A DNA stretch of 64,000 bases from Methylobacterium sp. CB376 (GTDB taxonomy: Bacteria > Pseudomonadota > Alphaproteobacteria > Rhizobiales > Beijerinckiaceae), in contig NZ_CP121648.1 of assembly GCF_029714205.1 (NCBI RefSeq), forward strand, positions 6,797,501-6,861,500. The letters are read 5' to 3'. This document shows, piece after piece, positions 48,170-55,905 of the stretch; positions within the stretch are counted from its first letter, which is position 1; the number at the start of each line of letters is the position of its first letter. A program made the position numbers and the translations under genes. The notes beneath the pieces are model-generated. The model was given only the letters and a program-made list of their open reading frames with translations, had not been told where the DNA came from and ran no database searches.

Positions 48170-49411
48170 TCACCGCGCCGCCTTCACCAGCGGGCAGCCC
48201 CCCTCGGCCAGGGGCCGGAAGGCCTCGTCGCCGGGGACCGTCGCCAGGAGCTTGTAGAGGTCCCACTCGCCCTTCGATTCCTGCGGCGTCTTCACCTGCA
48301 TCAGGTACATGTCGTGGACCATGCGCCCGTCCTCGCGCACCCGGCCGCCCCTCGCGAACATGTCGTCCACCGGCATCTCCCGCATCTTGGCGACGACCTT
48401 GAGGGCGTCGTCGGTGCCGGCCTCCCGCACGGCCTTCAGGTAATGGGTGACCGCCGAGTAGACCCCCGCCTGATGCATGGTCGGCATCAGCCCGTAGGCC
48501 TGCTTGAAGCGCGTCGCGAAGGCGCGGGTCGCCTCGTCCCGGTCCCAGTAGAAGGCCGTGGTCAGGAGGAGCCCCTGCGCCACGTCGATGCCGAGGCTGT
48601 GCACGTCGTCGATGTTGATGAGGAGGGCGAGCAGGGTCTGCCCGCCCTGGACGATGCCGAATTCGTGCGCCTGCTTGATCGCGTTGACCGTGTCGCCGCC
48701 CGCATTGGCGAAGGCGACGAGCTTGGCCCCCGATCCCTGCGCCTGGATCAGGAAGGACGAGAAGTCGGCGGTGGCGAAGGGCGCCCGCACGGTCGACAGC
48801 ACCTTGCCGCCGGAGCGCTTCACCTCGGCGGCGCCGTCCCGCTCCAGGGCGTGGCCGAAGGCGTAATCCGCCGTCACGAAGGCCCAGGTGTCGAGGCCCC
48901 GCTTCACCGCCGCCTGGCCCGAGACGTGGGACAGCGCGTAGGTGTCGTAGGTCCAGTGCAGGCCGGTCGGCGAGCAGGCCGGCCCGGTCAGGTCCGAGGT
49001 GCCGCCCCCGGACACGATCAGGATCCTGCCCTTCTCCCTGGCGATCTGCTGGACCGCGAGCGCCACCGAGGAGGTCGGCACGTCGAGGATCACGTCGACG
49101 CCGTCCCGGTCGTACCATTGCCGGGCGATGTTCGAGCCGACATCCGGCTTGTTCTGGTGATCGGCGGAGACCACCTCGATCGGCCTTCCGCCGATCGTGC
49201 CGCCGAAATCCCGCACCGCCATCTCGGCCGCGATGAGCGAGCCGCGGCCGGTCGAATCGGCGTAGACGCTCGACATGTCGGTGAGGACCGCGAGCTTGAC
49301 CTTGCCGTCGGTGAGGACGGGCTCCTCCGCCCGGGCCGCCCCGGCGAGGGCGAGGGCGGCGAGCGGGGCGAGGAGGGCGCGACCCGTGGTCCGCCGCTGG
49401 CGTGCTGGCAT
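48170..49411 (-). CDS. branched-chain amino acid ABC transporter substrate-binding protein (LivK-like)
   Basis: A 413-residue periplasmic binding protein type 1. The signal peptide (LLAPLAALALAGAARA-EE) is followed by KVKLAVLTDMSSVYADSTGR, typical of Leu/Ile/Val or amide-binding proteins. No permease or ATPase genes (livHMGF) accompany it, so it is an orphan. It interrupts the usual ubiB-coaBC adjacency. Ligand unknown. Confidence 0.87.
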   Translation of the reverse strand: MPARQRRTTGRALLAPLAALALAGAARAEEPVLTDGKVKLAVLTDMSSVYADSTGRGSLIAAEMAVRDFGGTIGGRPIEVVSADHQNKPDVGSNIARQWYDRDGVDVILDVPTSSVALAVQQIAREKGRILIVSGGGTSDLTGPACSPTGLHWTYDTYALSHVSGQAAVKRGLDTWAFVTADYAFGHALERDGAAEVKRSGGKVLSTVRAPFATADFSSFLIQAQGSGAKLVAFANAGGDTVNAIKQAHEFGIVQGGQTLLALLINIDDVHSLGIDVAQGLLLTTAFYWDRDEATRAFATRFKQAYGLMPTMHQAGVYSAVTHYLKAVREAGTDDALKVVAKMREMPVDDMFARGGRVREDGRMVHDMYLMQVKTPQESKGEWDLYKLLATVPGDEAFRPLAEGGCPLVKAAR

Positions 49412-49440
49412 CGGGCGCGTCTCCCGGAGTCTCGTGGGGG

Positions 49441-50994
49441 TCAGTGCAGGGCGAGGAGGAGGACCGCGCCCGCGATGGCCCAGAGCCCGAGAGTAGACCA
49501 GACGGCCCGCCGCGTCTCGGCCCGCAGCTTCCGCTCGAGCTTCGCGCCCTCGCGCGGCGCCTCCTCGTCGAGGCGGATCAGCAGGCGCTTGAGGCGCTGG
49601 GACAGGTCGGGGGCGTCGGCCAGCACGTCCGCGAGGGTCAGGGCGGCGCGGCCCGCCTGCTCGATCCGGCCGATCGGCCCGAGATTCCGGGCGAGCCAGG
49701 TGCGCACCACCGGCTCGGCGGTGGTCCACATGTCGAGGCGCGGGTCGAGGGAGCGCGCCACGCCCTCCACCACCACCATGGTCTTCTGGAGCATCACCAG
49801 CTCGGTGCGGGTGCTCATGTCGAACAGGGCGGTGACGTCGAAGAGCAGGGTGAGCACCTTGGCCATCGAGATCTCGTCGGCCCGGCGCTGGTGGATCGGC
49901 TCGCCGATCGCCCGGATCGCCTGGGCGAAATCGTCGACCGAGTGGTGGGAGGGCACGTAGCCGGCCTCGAAATGCACCTCGGCCACGCGCCGGTAGTCGC
50001 GCAGGATGAAGCCGAGCAGGATCTCGGCCAGGAAGCGCCGCTCCTTGATGCCGAGCCGGCCCATGATGCCGAAATCGACCGCGGCGAGCCGGCCCATCGG
50101 GTCCACGAACAGGTTCCCGGGATGCATGTCGGCGTGGAAGAAGCCGTCCCGGATCGCGTGGCGCAGGAAGGACTGGATCACCGTGCGCCCGAGCGCCGCG
50201 GTGTCGTGCCCGGCCGCCACGATCGCGGCGCGGTCGTTGAGGCGGATGCCGTCGATCCATTCGCTCGCCAGCACGTCGCGGCCGGTGAGCTCCCAGATCG
50301 GCCGCGGCACCCGGAAATCCTCGTCGCCCTTGATGTTCTCGGCGAATTCCGAGAGCGCGGCGGCTTCGAGCCGCAGGTCCATCTCCATGGCGACCGAGCG
50401 GGCGAGGGTCTCCACCACCTCCCGGGGGCGCAGGCGCTCGGCCTCGGGGCGCAGGATCTCGACCACCCGCGCCATGAAGCGCATGGCCTGGATGTCGCGG
50501 GCGAAGCGCTCGCGCACGCCCGGCCGCATCACCTTCACGGCGATGGTGCGCTCGGCCCCGCCGGGCTCGCGGATGCGGGCCCGGTGCACCTGCGCGATCG
50601 AGGCCGCCGCGATGGGCGGGCTGAGGGAGAGGAAGAGGGCGCCGACCCGCTGACCCAGCGTCTCCTCGATGGTCGCCACCGCCACCTCCTGCGGGAAGGG
50701 CGGCACCCGGTCCTGCAGGCGTTCGAGGTCGCGGGCGGCCGCGACCCCGACGATGTCGGGGCGCGTCGCCAGGAACTGGCCGAACTTGACGTAGGAGGGG
50801 CCGAGCCGCGTGAGCGCGGTCGGAAGCCGGGCGGTCGGCCCGAGGCCGCGGCGCTCCAGCCGCCGGCCGAGCCGCAGGAAGGCGCGCAGGTGCGGGGGGA
50901 GGGCGGCCGCGTCCACGAAGGCGAGCGCGCCCTCGCGCGCCAGCACCCAGCCGACCTCGACGCCGCGCAGGAGGTGGAAGACCGCGCTCAGCAC
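49441..50994 (-). CDS. ubiB: ubiquinone biosynthesis protein UbiB
   Basis: A 517-residue UbiB/ABC1 atypical kinase: KxGQ motif in SYVKFGQFLATRPD, Ala-rich loop AAASIAQVHRA, DMHPGNLFV catalytic loop and DFGIMG metal motif. Two C-terminal TM helices (about 495-517, LGLWAIAGAVLLLAL) anchor it. It is needed for ubiquinone hydroxylation steps. It lies 28 bp downstream of ubiE in one operon. Confidence 0.94.
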   Translation of the reverse strand: MLSAVFHLLRGVEVGWVLAREGALAFVDAAALPPHLRAFLRLGRRLERRGLGPTARLPTALTRLGPSYVKFGQFLATRPDIVGVAAARDLERLQDRVPPFPQEVAVATIEETLGQRVGALFLSLSPPIAAASIAQVHRARIREPGGAERTIAVKVMRPGVRERFARDIQAMRFMARVVEILRPEAERLRPREVVETLARSVAMEMDLRLEAAALSEFAENIKGDEDFRVPRPIWELTGRDVLASEWIDGIRLNDRAAIVAAGHDTAALGRTVIQSFLRHAIRDGFFHADMHPGNLFVDPMGRLAAVDFGIMGRLGIKERRFLAEILLGFILRDYRRVAEVHFEAGYVPSHHSVDDFAQAIRAIGEPIHQRRADEISMAKVLTLLFDVTALFDMSTRTELVMLQKTMVVVEGVARSLDPRLDMWTTAEPVVRTWLARNLGPIGRIEQAGRAALTLADVLADAPDLSQRLKRLLIRLDEEAPREGAKLERKLRAETRRAVWSTLGLWAIAGAVLLLALH

Positions 50995-51022
50995 GACCGG
51001 CGGCCTCGCGATGCGGGGTCCG

Positions 51023-51778
51023 TCACGCGATCTTCCAGCCCGAATGGATGGCGCAGATCCCGCCCGAGAGCGGCCGATGCGTGACCCGGGAGAAGCCCGC
51101 CTCCTCGATCATGCGCGCGAAGGCGCCGGGCGTCGGGAAGCGGCGGATCGACTCGACGAGGTAGCGGTAGGATTCCCTGTCCCCCGCCACGAGCTCGCCG
51201 ATGCGCGGGATCACCCGGAACGAGTAGGCGTCGTAGATCCGGTCGAGGCCCGGCACGTCCACGCGGGAGAATTCGAGGCACAGGAAGCGCCCGCCGGGCT
51301 TGAGCACCCGGAAGGCCTCGGCGAGCGCCAGCGGGATGCGCGGCACGTTCCGGATCCCGAAGGCGATCGTGTAGGCGTCGAAGGCATCGTCGGGCAGGGG
51401 CAGGGCCTCGGCGTTGCCGGCGACGAAGGCGATCCGCCCCTCGAAGCGCCCGCCGGCCCGCTCGCGCCCCACCGAGAGCATCGCGTCGTTGATGTCGAGG
51501 ACCGTCACCTGCGTGTCCGGCCCGCCCGCGTCGAGGGCCCGGAAGGCGATGTCGCCGGTCCCGCCCGCCACGTCGAGGAGCCGGAACGGCCGCTGGCGCG
51601 AGGGGCGCAGGGTCGAGATCAGCGCGCTCTTCCAGGCCCGGTGCAGCCCGCCCGACATCAGGTCGTTCATCAGGTCGTAGCGCTTGGCGACGGAGCGGAA
51701 GACCTCGTTGACGCGCCCCTGCTTGTCGCCGAGGGGGACGCGCGAGAAGCCGAAATCGGTGCTGGTCTCGTCGGCCAT
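51023..51778 (-). CDS. ubiE: ubiquinone/menaquinone methyltransferase UbiE
   Basis: A 251-residue SAM methyltransferase for the C-methylation step of quinone synthesis. Motifs: [23 protein letters not shown] motif [13 protein letters not shown], and [19 protein letters not shown], all diagnostic of UbiE/COQ5. ATG 51778 gives the normal length (about 250). First gene of ubiE-ubiB. Confidence 0.95.
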   Translation of the reverse strand: MADETSTDFGFSRVPLGDKQGRVNEVFRSVAKRYDLMNDLMSGGLHRAWKSALISTLRPSRQRPFRLLDVAGGTGDIAFRALDAGGPDTQVTVLDINDAMLSVGRERAGGRFEGRIAFVAGNAEALPLPDDAFDAYTIAFGIRNVPRIPLALAEAFRVLKPGGRFLCLEFSRVDVPGLDRIYDAYSFRVIPRIGELVAGDRESYRYLVESIRRFPTPGAFARMIEEAGFSRVTHRPLSGGICAIHSGWKIA

Positions 51779-51870
51779 CGGGGTCCTCCTCGCGCCGCCT
51801 CCATAGCGAAGGCGCGGGGTTCGCGCCATCCGGGGCCGGGCGGGCGGGGGTGCGGTTCTTCGCGCGGCCC

Positions 51871-51973
51871 TTCATCCGGCATCCTGTTGATGGCTTCGCC
51901 CTCTCCCATTTCGGCCATGCGGATGTCGTCTTCGCTCAGGCGCCGCGCTCAGGCGCCGCGCAGTCGCGTGATT
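51871..51973 (-). repeat. family A repeat, copy 6 (hairpin missing)
   Basis: Reverse orientation: CATCCTGTTGATGGCTTCGC, CTCTCCCATTTCGGCCATGC, core GCTCAGGCGCCGCGC duplicated. The palindrome normally after the core is absent; the 51973 gene stop follows. Confidence 0.8.
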
Positions 51974-52611
51974 CAGGGGCGCGGCTCGGCCGGGCCGGCC
52001 GCGTCCGGCGCATAGGTCCCGTCCCGGTCCCGGCGGATCGCGCCCCGCCCGGCCGGTGCCGTCTCACCGTTGCGCTCCCTCACCGCCTCCAGCGCCTTGC
52101 GCAGCGTTTCGGCCTCGGCGCTGCGCGGGTCCAGCCCGGCATTGAGCAACGTCGCGAAGCTCACACCGAGCTGGTCCAACCCCAGATGCTTCTCGATCAG
52201 GTCGACGATCATCTTGGGGTCCTTCTGCTGCTTCAGCAGCGCGACCGTGTCGGCGTCGAGCGACAGCCGCTTGCCGATCGCGACGACCTTCTCCTCGTCG
52301 GCCGGCTTCGCCAGCAGGGCGTTGAACTCAGCCTTGATCGCCGAGGCGAAATCCGTCAGCGACGCGTAGCGCGAGCGGTCGAGGCCGAACACCGCGCCGG
52401 CGCGTTCGAGCAGGCGGATCACCTGCTTCTCGGGCGTCACGGTGTTGACGCTGAACAGCGCCTGGCTGGCTGCGCCGGCATCGACACGGGCGGGTCCCTC
52501 CGAGAGGCGGCCTTCCCGCGCGCCGGGGCGCGGCGGGGCCGTCCCGGGGGTGGCGGGCGGCCGCAGAAGCAGAAGGGCCGTGGACCTGCTGGCGACGATC
52601 GCATTCATCAT
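51973..52611 (-). CDS. hypothetical protein between ubiE and mutM
   Basis: A 212-residue protein. The first 40 residues are low complexity; residues about 50-185 look folded and helical (TPEKQVIRLLERAGAVFGLD, LSLDADTVALLKQQKDPKMI, LIEKHLGLDQLGVSFATLLN). No signal peptide or known motif. The start is uncertain (ATG 52611 or the next codon). Function unknown. Confidence 0.6.
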   Translation of the reverse strand: MMNAIVASRSTALLLLRPPATPGTAPPRPGAREGRLSEGPARVDAGAASQALFSVNTVTPEKQVIRLLERAGAVFGLDRSRYASLTDFASAIKAEFNALLAKPADEEKVVAIGKRLSLDADTVALLKQQKDPKMIVDLIEKHLGLDQLGVSFATLLNAGLDPRSAEAETLRKALEAVRERNGETAPAGRGAIRRDRDGTYAPDAAGPAEPRP

Positions 52612-52971
52612 GGCGATTCTCCCAAAGGGCGGTGCCGTTCCGGGCCGTGCCGGTCGATCGCGCCGAGCGTTGCCGCCCGGTGCGCGACGCGCGCCGTTCC
52701 TGATCGCCGAACACCGTAAAAAACCCGTATGTGCGGCGCGCGAAGCGCGACTTGCGGGGCCATGACCCTAGGAAAACATGACGCACAATGTAGGAACTAC
52801 TTCCGACGAACGGGGGCGACGCCGGATTTTCGGTCCGTTCTGCCCTGCCGGGCGCCGGCGGCGCGCAGCCCGCCGGCGGATTGCCCGGACGACGGGCCGC
52901 ATGGCCTTCGCGGCCGCGAGACCTCATCTGCCGGCAACCTGTCCCTCCGAGAGCCGCGCGCCGCACCCGTC
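52612..52971. other. divergent intergenic region before mutM
   Basis: About 360 bp with no supported gene. It becomes AT-richer at 52706-52800 (CACCGTAAAAAACCCG, GAAAACATGACGCACAATGT), the likely promoter zone for mutM and the divergent hypothetical gene. Confidence 0.4.
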
Positions 52972-53865
52972 ATGCCCGAACTGCCCGAAGTCGAGACCGT
53001 GCGCCGGGGCCTCGAACCCGCCCTCGTCGGCGCGCGCTTCACGACGGTCCACCTCGCCCGCCCCGACCTGCGCTTTCCGCTGCCCGCGCGCTTCGCCGCG
53101 CGCCTCACCGGCCAGCGGGTCGAGGCCCTGTCGCGGCGCGCCAAGTACCTCGTGGCCGACCTCTCCTCGGGCGACGCGCTGATCATGCATCTGGGCATGA
53201 GCGGGCGCTTCGACGTCGTGTTCCCGGACGGGCGCCAGCTCTCCCCGGGCGAGTTCTACCTCGAAGGCGCCCCGGGCCAGGCCAAGCACGACCACGTCGT
53301 CTTCGCGCTCTCGAACGGGGCGCGGGTGACCTACAACGACGTGCGCCGCTTCGGCTTCATGGACCTCGTGCGGCGGGCGGAGCTGGAGACCTGCCGCCAC
53401 TTCGCCGGGATGGGGATCGAGCCGCTCGGCAGCGACCTCTCGGGCGAGGCGGTGGCGCGGCTGTTCCGGGGCCGGCGCACGCCCCTCAAGGCCGCGCTCC
53501 TCGACCAGCGGCTGATCGCCGGCCTCGGCAACATCTACGTCTGCGAGGCGCTGCACCGCGCCCGGCTGCATCCCGAGGCCGCGGCCGGCACCCTGGCCGA
53601 CGCGGCGGGCCGGCCCACCCGCGCCGCCGCCCGCCTCGCCCAGGTGATCCGCGACGTGCTGACCGAGGCCGTCGCGGCCGGCGGCTCGACGTTGCGCGAC
53701 TACGCGCACACGGACGGCACCCAGGGGGCCTTCCAGCACCGGTTCCGCGTCTACGACCGGGAGGGGCTCGCCTGCACGGCGCGGGGCTGCCGGGGCAGGG
53801 TGCGGCGGATCGTGCAGGCGGGCCGCTCGACCTTCTACTGCGAGACCTGCCAGCCGGCGCCCTGA
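52972..53865 (+). CDS. mutM: formamidopyrimidine-DNA glycosylase
   Basis: A 297-residue Fpg/MutM that removes 8-oxoguanine and cleaves the abasic site. The N-terminal [14 protein letters not shown] holds catalytic Pro2-Glu3; helix-2-turn-helix [20 protein letters not shown]; zinc finger at the end with Cys pairs CTARGC and YCETC. ATG 52972 is fixed by the obligatory PELPE start. Confidence 0.96.
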   Translation: MPELPEVETVRRGLEPALVGARFTTVHLARPDLRFPLPARFAARLTGQRVEALSRRAKYLVADLSSGDALIMHLGMSGRFDVVFPDGRQLSPGEFYLEGAPGQAKHDHVVFALSNGARVTYNDVRRFGFMDLVRRAELETCRHFAGMGIEPLGSDLSGEAVARLFRGRRTPLKAALLDQRLIAGLGNIYVCEALHRARLHPEAAAGTLADAAGRPTRAAARLAQVIRDVLTEAVAAGGSTLRDYAHTDGTQGAFQHRFRVYDREGLACTARGCRGRVRRIVQAGRSTFYCETCQPAP

Positions 53866-53954
53866 GCGGAAGGGCGCGAGGCGATCCCGCCCGGCTTCGG
53901 CGCAGGAGGCCGGGACCGCGCCGATGTGCGCTCCCGCACTTTTGGGCGGAAGCT

Positions 53955-54065
53955 TCCGGGCTAGGGAGGAACCCGCGGGGACGCGTTGGCGTCGCGGCCC
54001 CGCTGCCCTCGATGGGCGTTTCCTCCCTAGACTTCGGGCCGCTCCTCGTGGGCGGCCTCTTTTTT
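53955..54065 (+). ncRNA. small RNA resembling the suhB/mmgR (alpha-r8) family
   Basis: CTAGGGAGGAA (53961-53971) pairs perfectly with TTCCTCCCTAG (54020-54030), enclosing an inner GCGGGG/CCCCGC hairpin, followed by ACTTCG and a T-tract terminator. This GGGAGGAA...TTCCTCCC plus GGCCGC terminator layout is what I recall for the suhB/mmgR RNA of plant-associated alphaproteobacteria, where MmgR limits polyhydroxybutyrate storage. The assignment is from memory of the pattern; the structured, terminated transcript is seen directly. Confidence 0.6.
54037..54065 (+). terminator. intrinsic terminator of the suhB/mmgR-like RNA
   Basis: GGCCGC (54037-54042), 9-nt loop, GCGGCC (54052-54057), then TCTTTTTT to 54065. 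A textbook rho-independent terminator on the plus strand. Confidence 0.8.
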
Positions 54066-54132
54066 GGGCCGTCCCGCGCCGCTCCCGCCATTCTCGAGAC
54101 TCGTCGCGCGCCGGGAAACCGGGCCTGGCGGC

Positions 54133-55033
54133 CTAAGCCGGTCCCGGCCCGTCGCGCCAGCGGGCCTGCGCCTGCGCGACCCGCAGGGATCCCCTCCCGG
54201 CGCGGGTGGCCGGCGGCGGGACCGCCTCGCCGGCGAGGACGCGCCGCTTCAGGGCGAGGAGGTCGGGATCGCCGAACGCGGCGAGGAGCGCCTGGAAGGC
54301 GCGGTGGCGGGCGGCGTCGAACCCGCCCCCGGCGAGCGGGTGGGGCGGCTGGAGCGACCCGATTGGCACCAGCCCGGCCGGGATCGGGGCGGTCGCCGCG
54401 TGGCTGCGCCGCTGGCGCAGCAGCTTCGGCAGGATCTGCAGCCGCGGCCCGGCATCCTCCCCGGGCCGGGCCTCCCCCGGTGCAAGGCCTCCCCCGGTGC
54501 AAGGCCTCCGCCCGGTGCCCCCCGGCCAGCACGACGCGGTCGCAGGGCAGGGCCAGCAGGGCCGCGAGCACCGCCTCGGACGGCGCCCGCCCGCGCGCGG
54601 CGCGCAGGGCCGCGAGCGCCGCCCCGTCCCGCGCCCGCAGGCACAGGCGCGCGGCCCGCAGGCCGAGACCGAGGTCGAACAATTCGCCGTCGCGATCCTC
54701 CGGCCGCGCGGCGGCGCGATCCGGGCCGAGCGCCGTCACCCGGTCGGGCAGGCCGGTCGGGCAGGATTCGGCCGGCAGGCAGAGCGCGACGGCGTGGCTC
54801 CAGGCGCCCCCGCCGAGCGCCGTCTCGTACGCGAAGGCGCGCAGCGCGCCGGGATCCCCGAAGGCGAGCGCCCCTCCGGGCGCCACGGCGGCGAGGCGGC
54901 CGGGCAGGGGGCGGGCCCCCGGCGGGACGAGGATCGCCGCCCCGTAGGCGCCGAGGCTCCAGCCCGTGCGGGGATCGGCGAGCGCGCCGGCGATCAGGCC
55001 GCGCAGGGCGGCCGCATCCTGTCGTTGCCGCAT
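54133..55033 (-). pseudogene. hypothetical protein interrupted by a 17-bp tandem repeat
   Basis: From ATG 55033 the frame encodes MRQRQDAAALRGLIAGALAD... with ordered-looking sequence (DPRTGWSLGAYGAAILVPPG, AFGDPGALRAFAYET) to about 54505. There two 17-bp copies (34 bp) shift it. Without them the frame would continue as EARPGEDAGPRLQILPKLLR, PIPAGLVPIGSLQPPHPLAG, AFQALLAAFGDPDLLALKRR to the stop at 54133. Zero or three copies restore the frame, one or two break it. The family is not known to me. It lies opposite the suhB/mmgR-like RNA end and is divergent from the DUF502 gene. Confidence 0.65.
54471..54504. repeat. 2 x 17-bp tandem repeat inside the interrupted gene
   Basis: CCTCCCCCGGTGCAAGG occurs twice without a gap (54471-54487, 54488-54504), followed by a degenerate third start CCTCCGCCCGGTGC. 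Because 17 is not a multiple of three, each copy gained or lost changes the reading frame. Confidence 0.9.
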
Positions 55034-55113
55034 GGGGGCCTGCCTTGAGCGCAGCGCAGCAAACCGTTACCTGTGCGCGGGCAGGGGGCGCCTGCGCTGG
55101 TGAGGGCGAGAGC

Positions 55114-55872
55114 GTGCAGGATCCGTCGCCGTTGATCCACGAGCCCGAACCCGCCGCCCGCAAGCGGGTCAGCGTCCGGGGCCGCCTGCGGAACTACTTC
55201 TTCACCGGCGTCATCGTCGCCGGGCCGCTGGCGATCACGATCTACATCACGTGGTGGTGCATCAGCCTGATCGACGGCTGGGTCAAGCCGCTCGTGCCCG
55301 CCACCTACCTGCCGGACCATTACCTGCCCTTCAACATCCCGGGGCTCGGCCTGCTGATCGCCTTCGTGGGGCTCACGCTGCTCGGCGCCTTCACGGCGAA
55401 CCTCGTCGGGCGCTCGGTGGTGGAGTTCGGCGAGGTGCTGCTCGCCCGGACGCCGGTGATCTCGGGCCTCTACCGGGGCCTGCGGCAGGTCTTCGAGACG
55501 CTGTTCTCCACCAGCGGCACCTCGTTCCGCACGGTCGGCCTGGTGGAGTTCCCCGTCAAGGGAACGTGGTCGGTGGTGTTCCTGTCGGCGCCCGCCGGCC
55601 GCGACGTGCAGGCGGCCCTGCCGCCGGGCGGGGATTACGTGGGCGTGTTCCTGCCCTGCGCGCCGAACCCCACCACCGGCTTCTTCTTCTATCTCCCGCG
55701 CAGCGAGGTGATCGAGCTGCCGATCAGCGTCGACGACGCGGCCAAGCTGGTGATGTCGGCGGGCGTGATCCAGCCGGAGGACGCCCAGACCCGCCTGCAG
55801 GCGATGGCGGCCGGGTTGAAGGTGGCGCAGGTCGGCCCCGAGATGCCCGCGCGGGACAAGCAGGACGCGTGA
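55114..55872 (+). CDS. DUF502 family membrane protein
   Basis: A 252-residue DUF502 protein from GTG 55114 (after GGTGAGGGCGAGAGC). Two TM helices (about 24-46, FTGVIVAGPLAITIYITWW, and about 70-92, LGLLIAFVGLTLLGAFTANL) are followed by a soluble beta-rich domain with RTPVISGLYRGLRQVFETL and PNPTTGFFFYLPRSEV, both conserved in the family. Function unknown. It is monocistronic. Confidence 0.88.
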   Translation: MQDPSPLIHEPEPAARKRVSVRGRLRNYFFTGVIVAGPLAITIYITWWCISLIDGWVKPLVPATYLPDHYLPFNIPGLGLLIAFVGLTLLGAFTANLVGRSVVEFGEVLLARTPVISGLYRGLRQVFETLFSTSGTSFRTVGLVEFPVKGTWSVVFLSAPAGRDVQAALPPGGDYVGVFLPCAPNPTTGFFFYLPRSEVIELPISVDDAAKLVMSAGVIQPEDAQTRLQAMAAGLKVAQVGPEMPARDKQDA

Positions 55873-55905
55873 TCGGCCCCGCCCGGGCCGACCGGCGGGG
55901 GCGGA

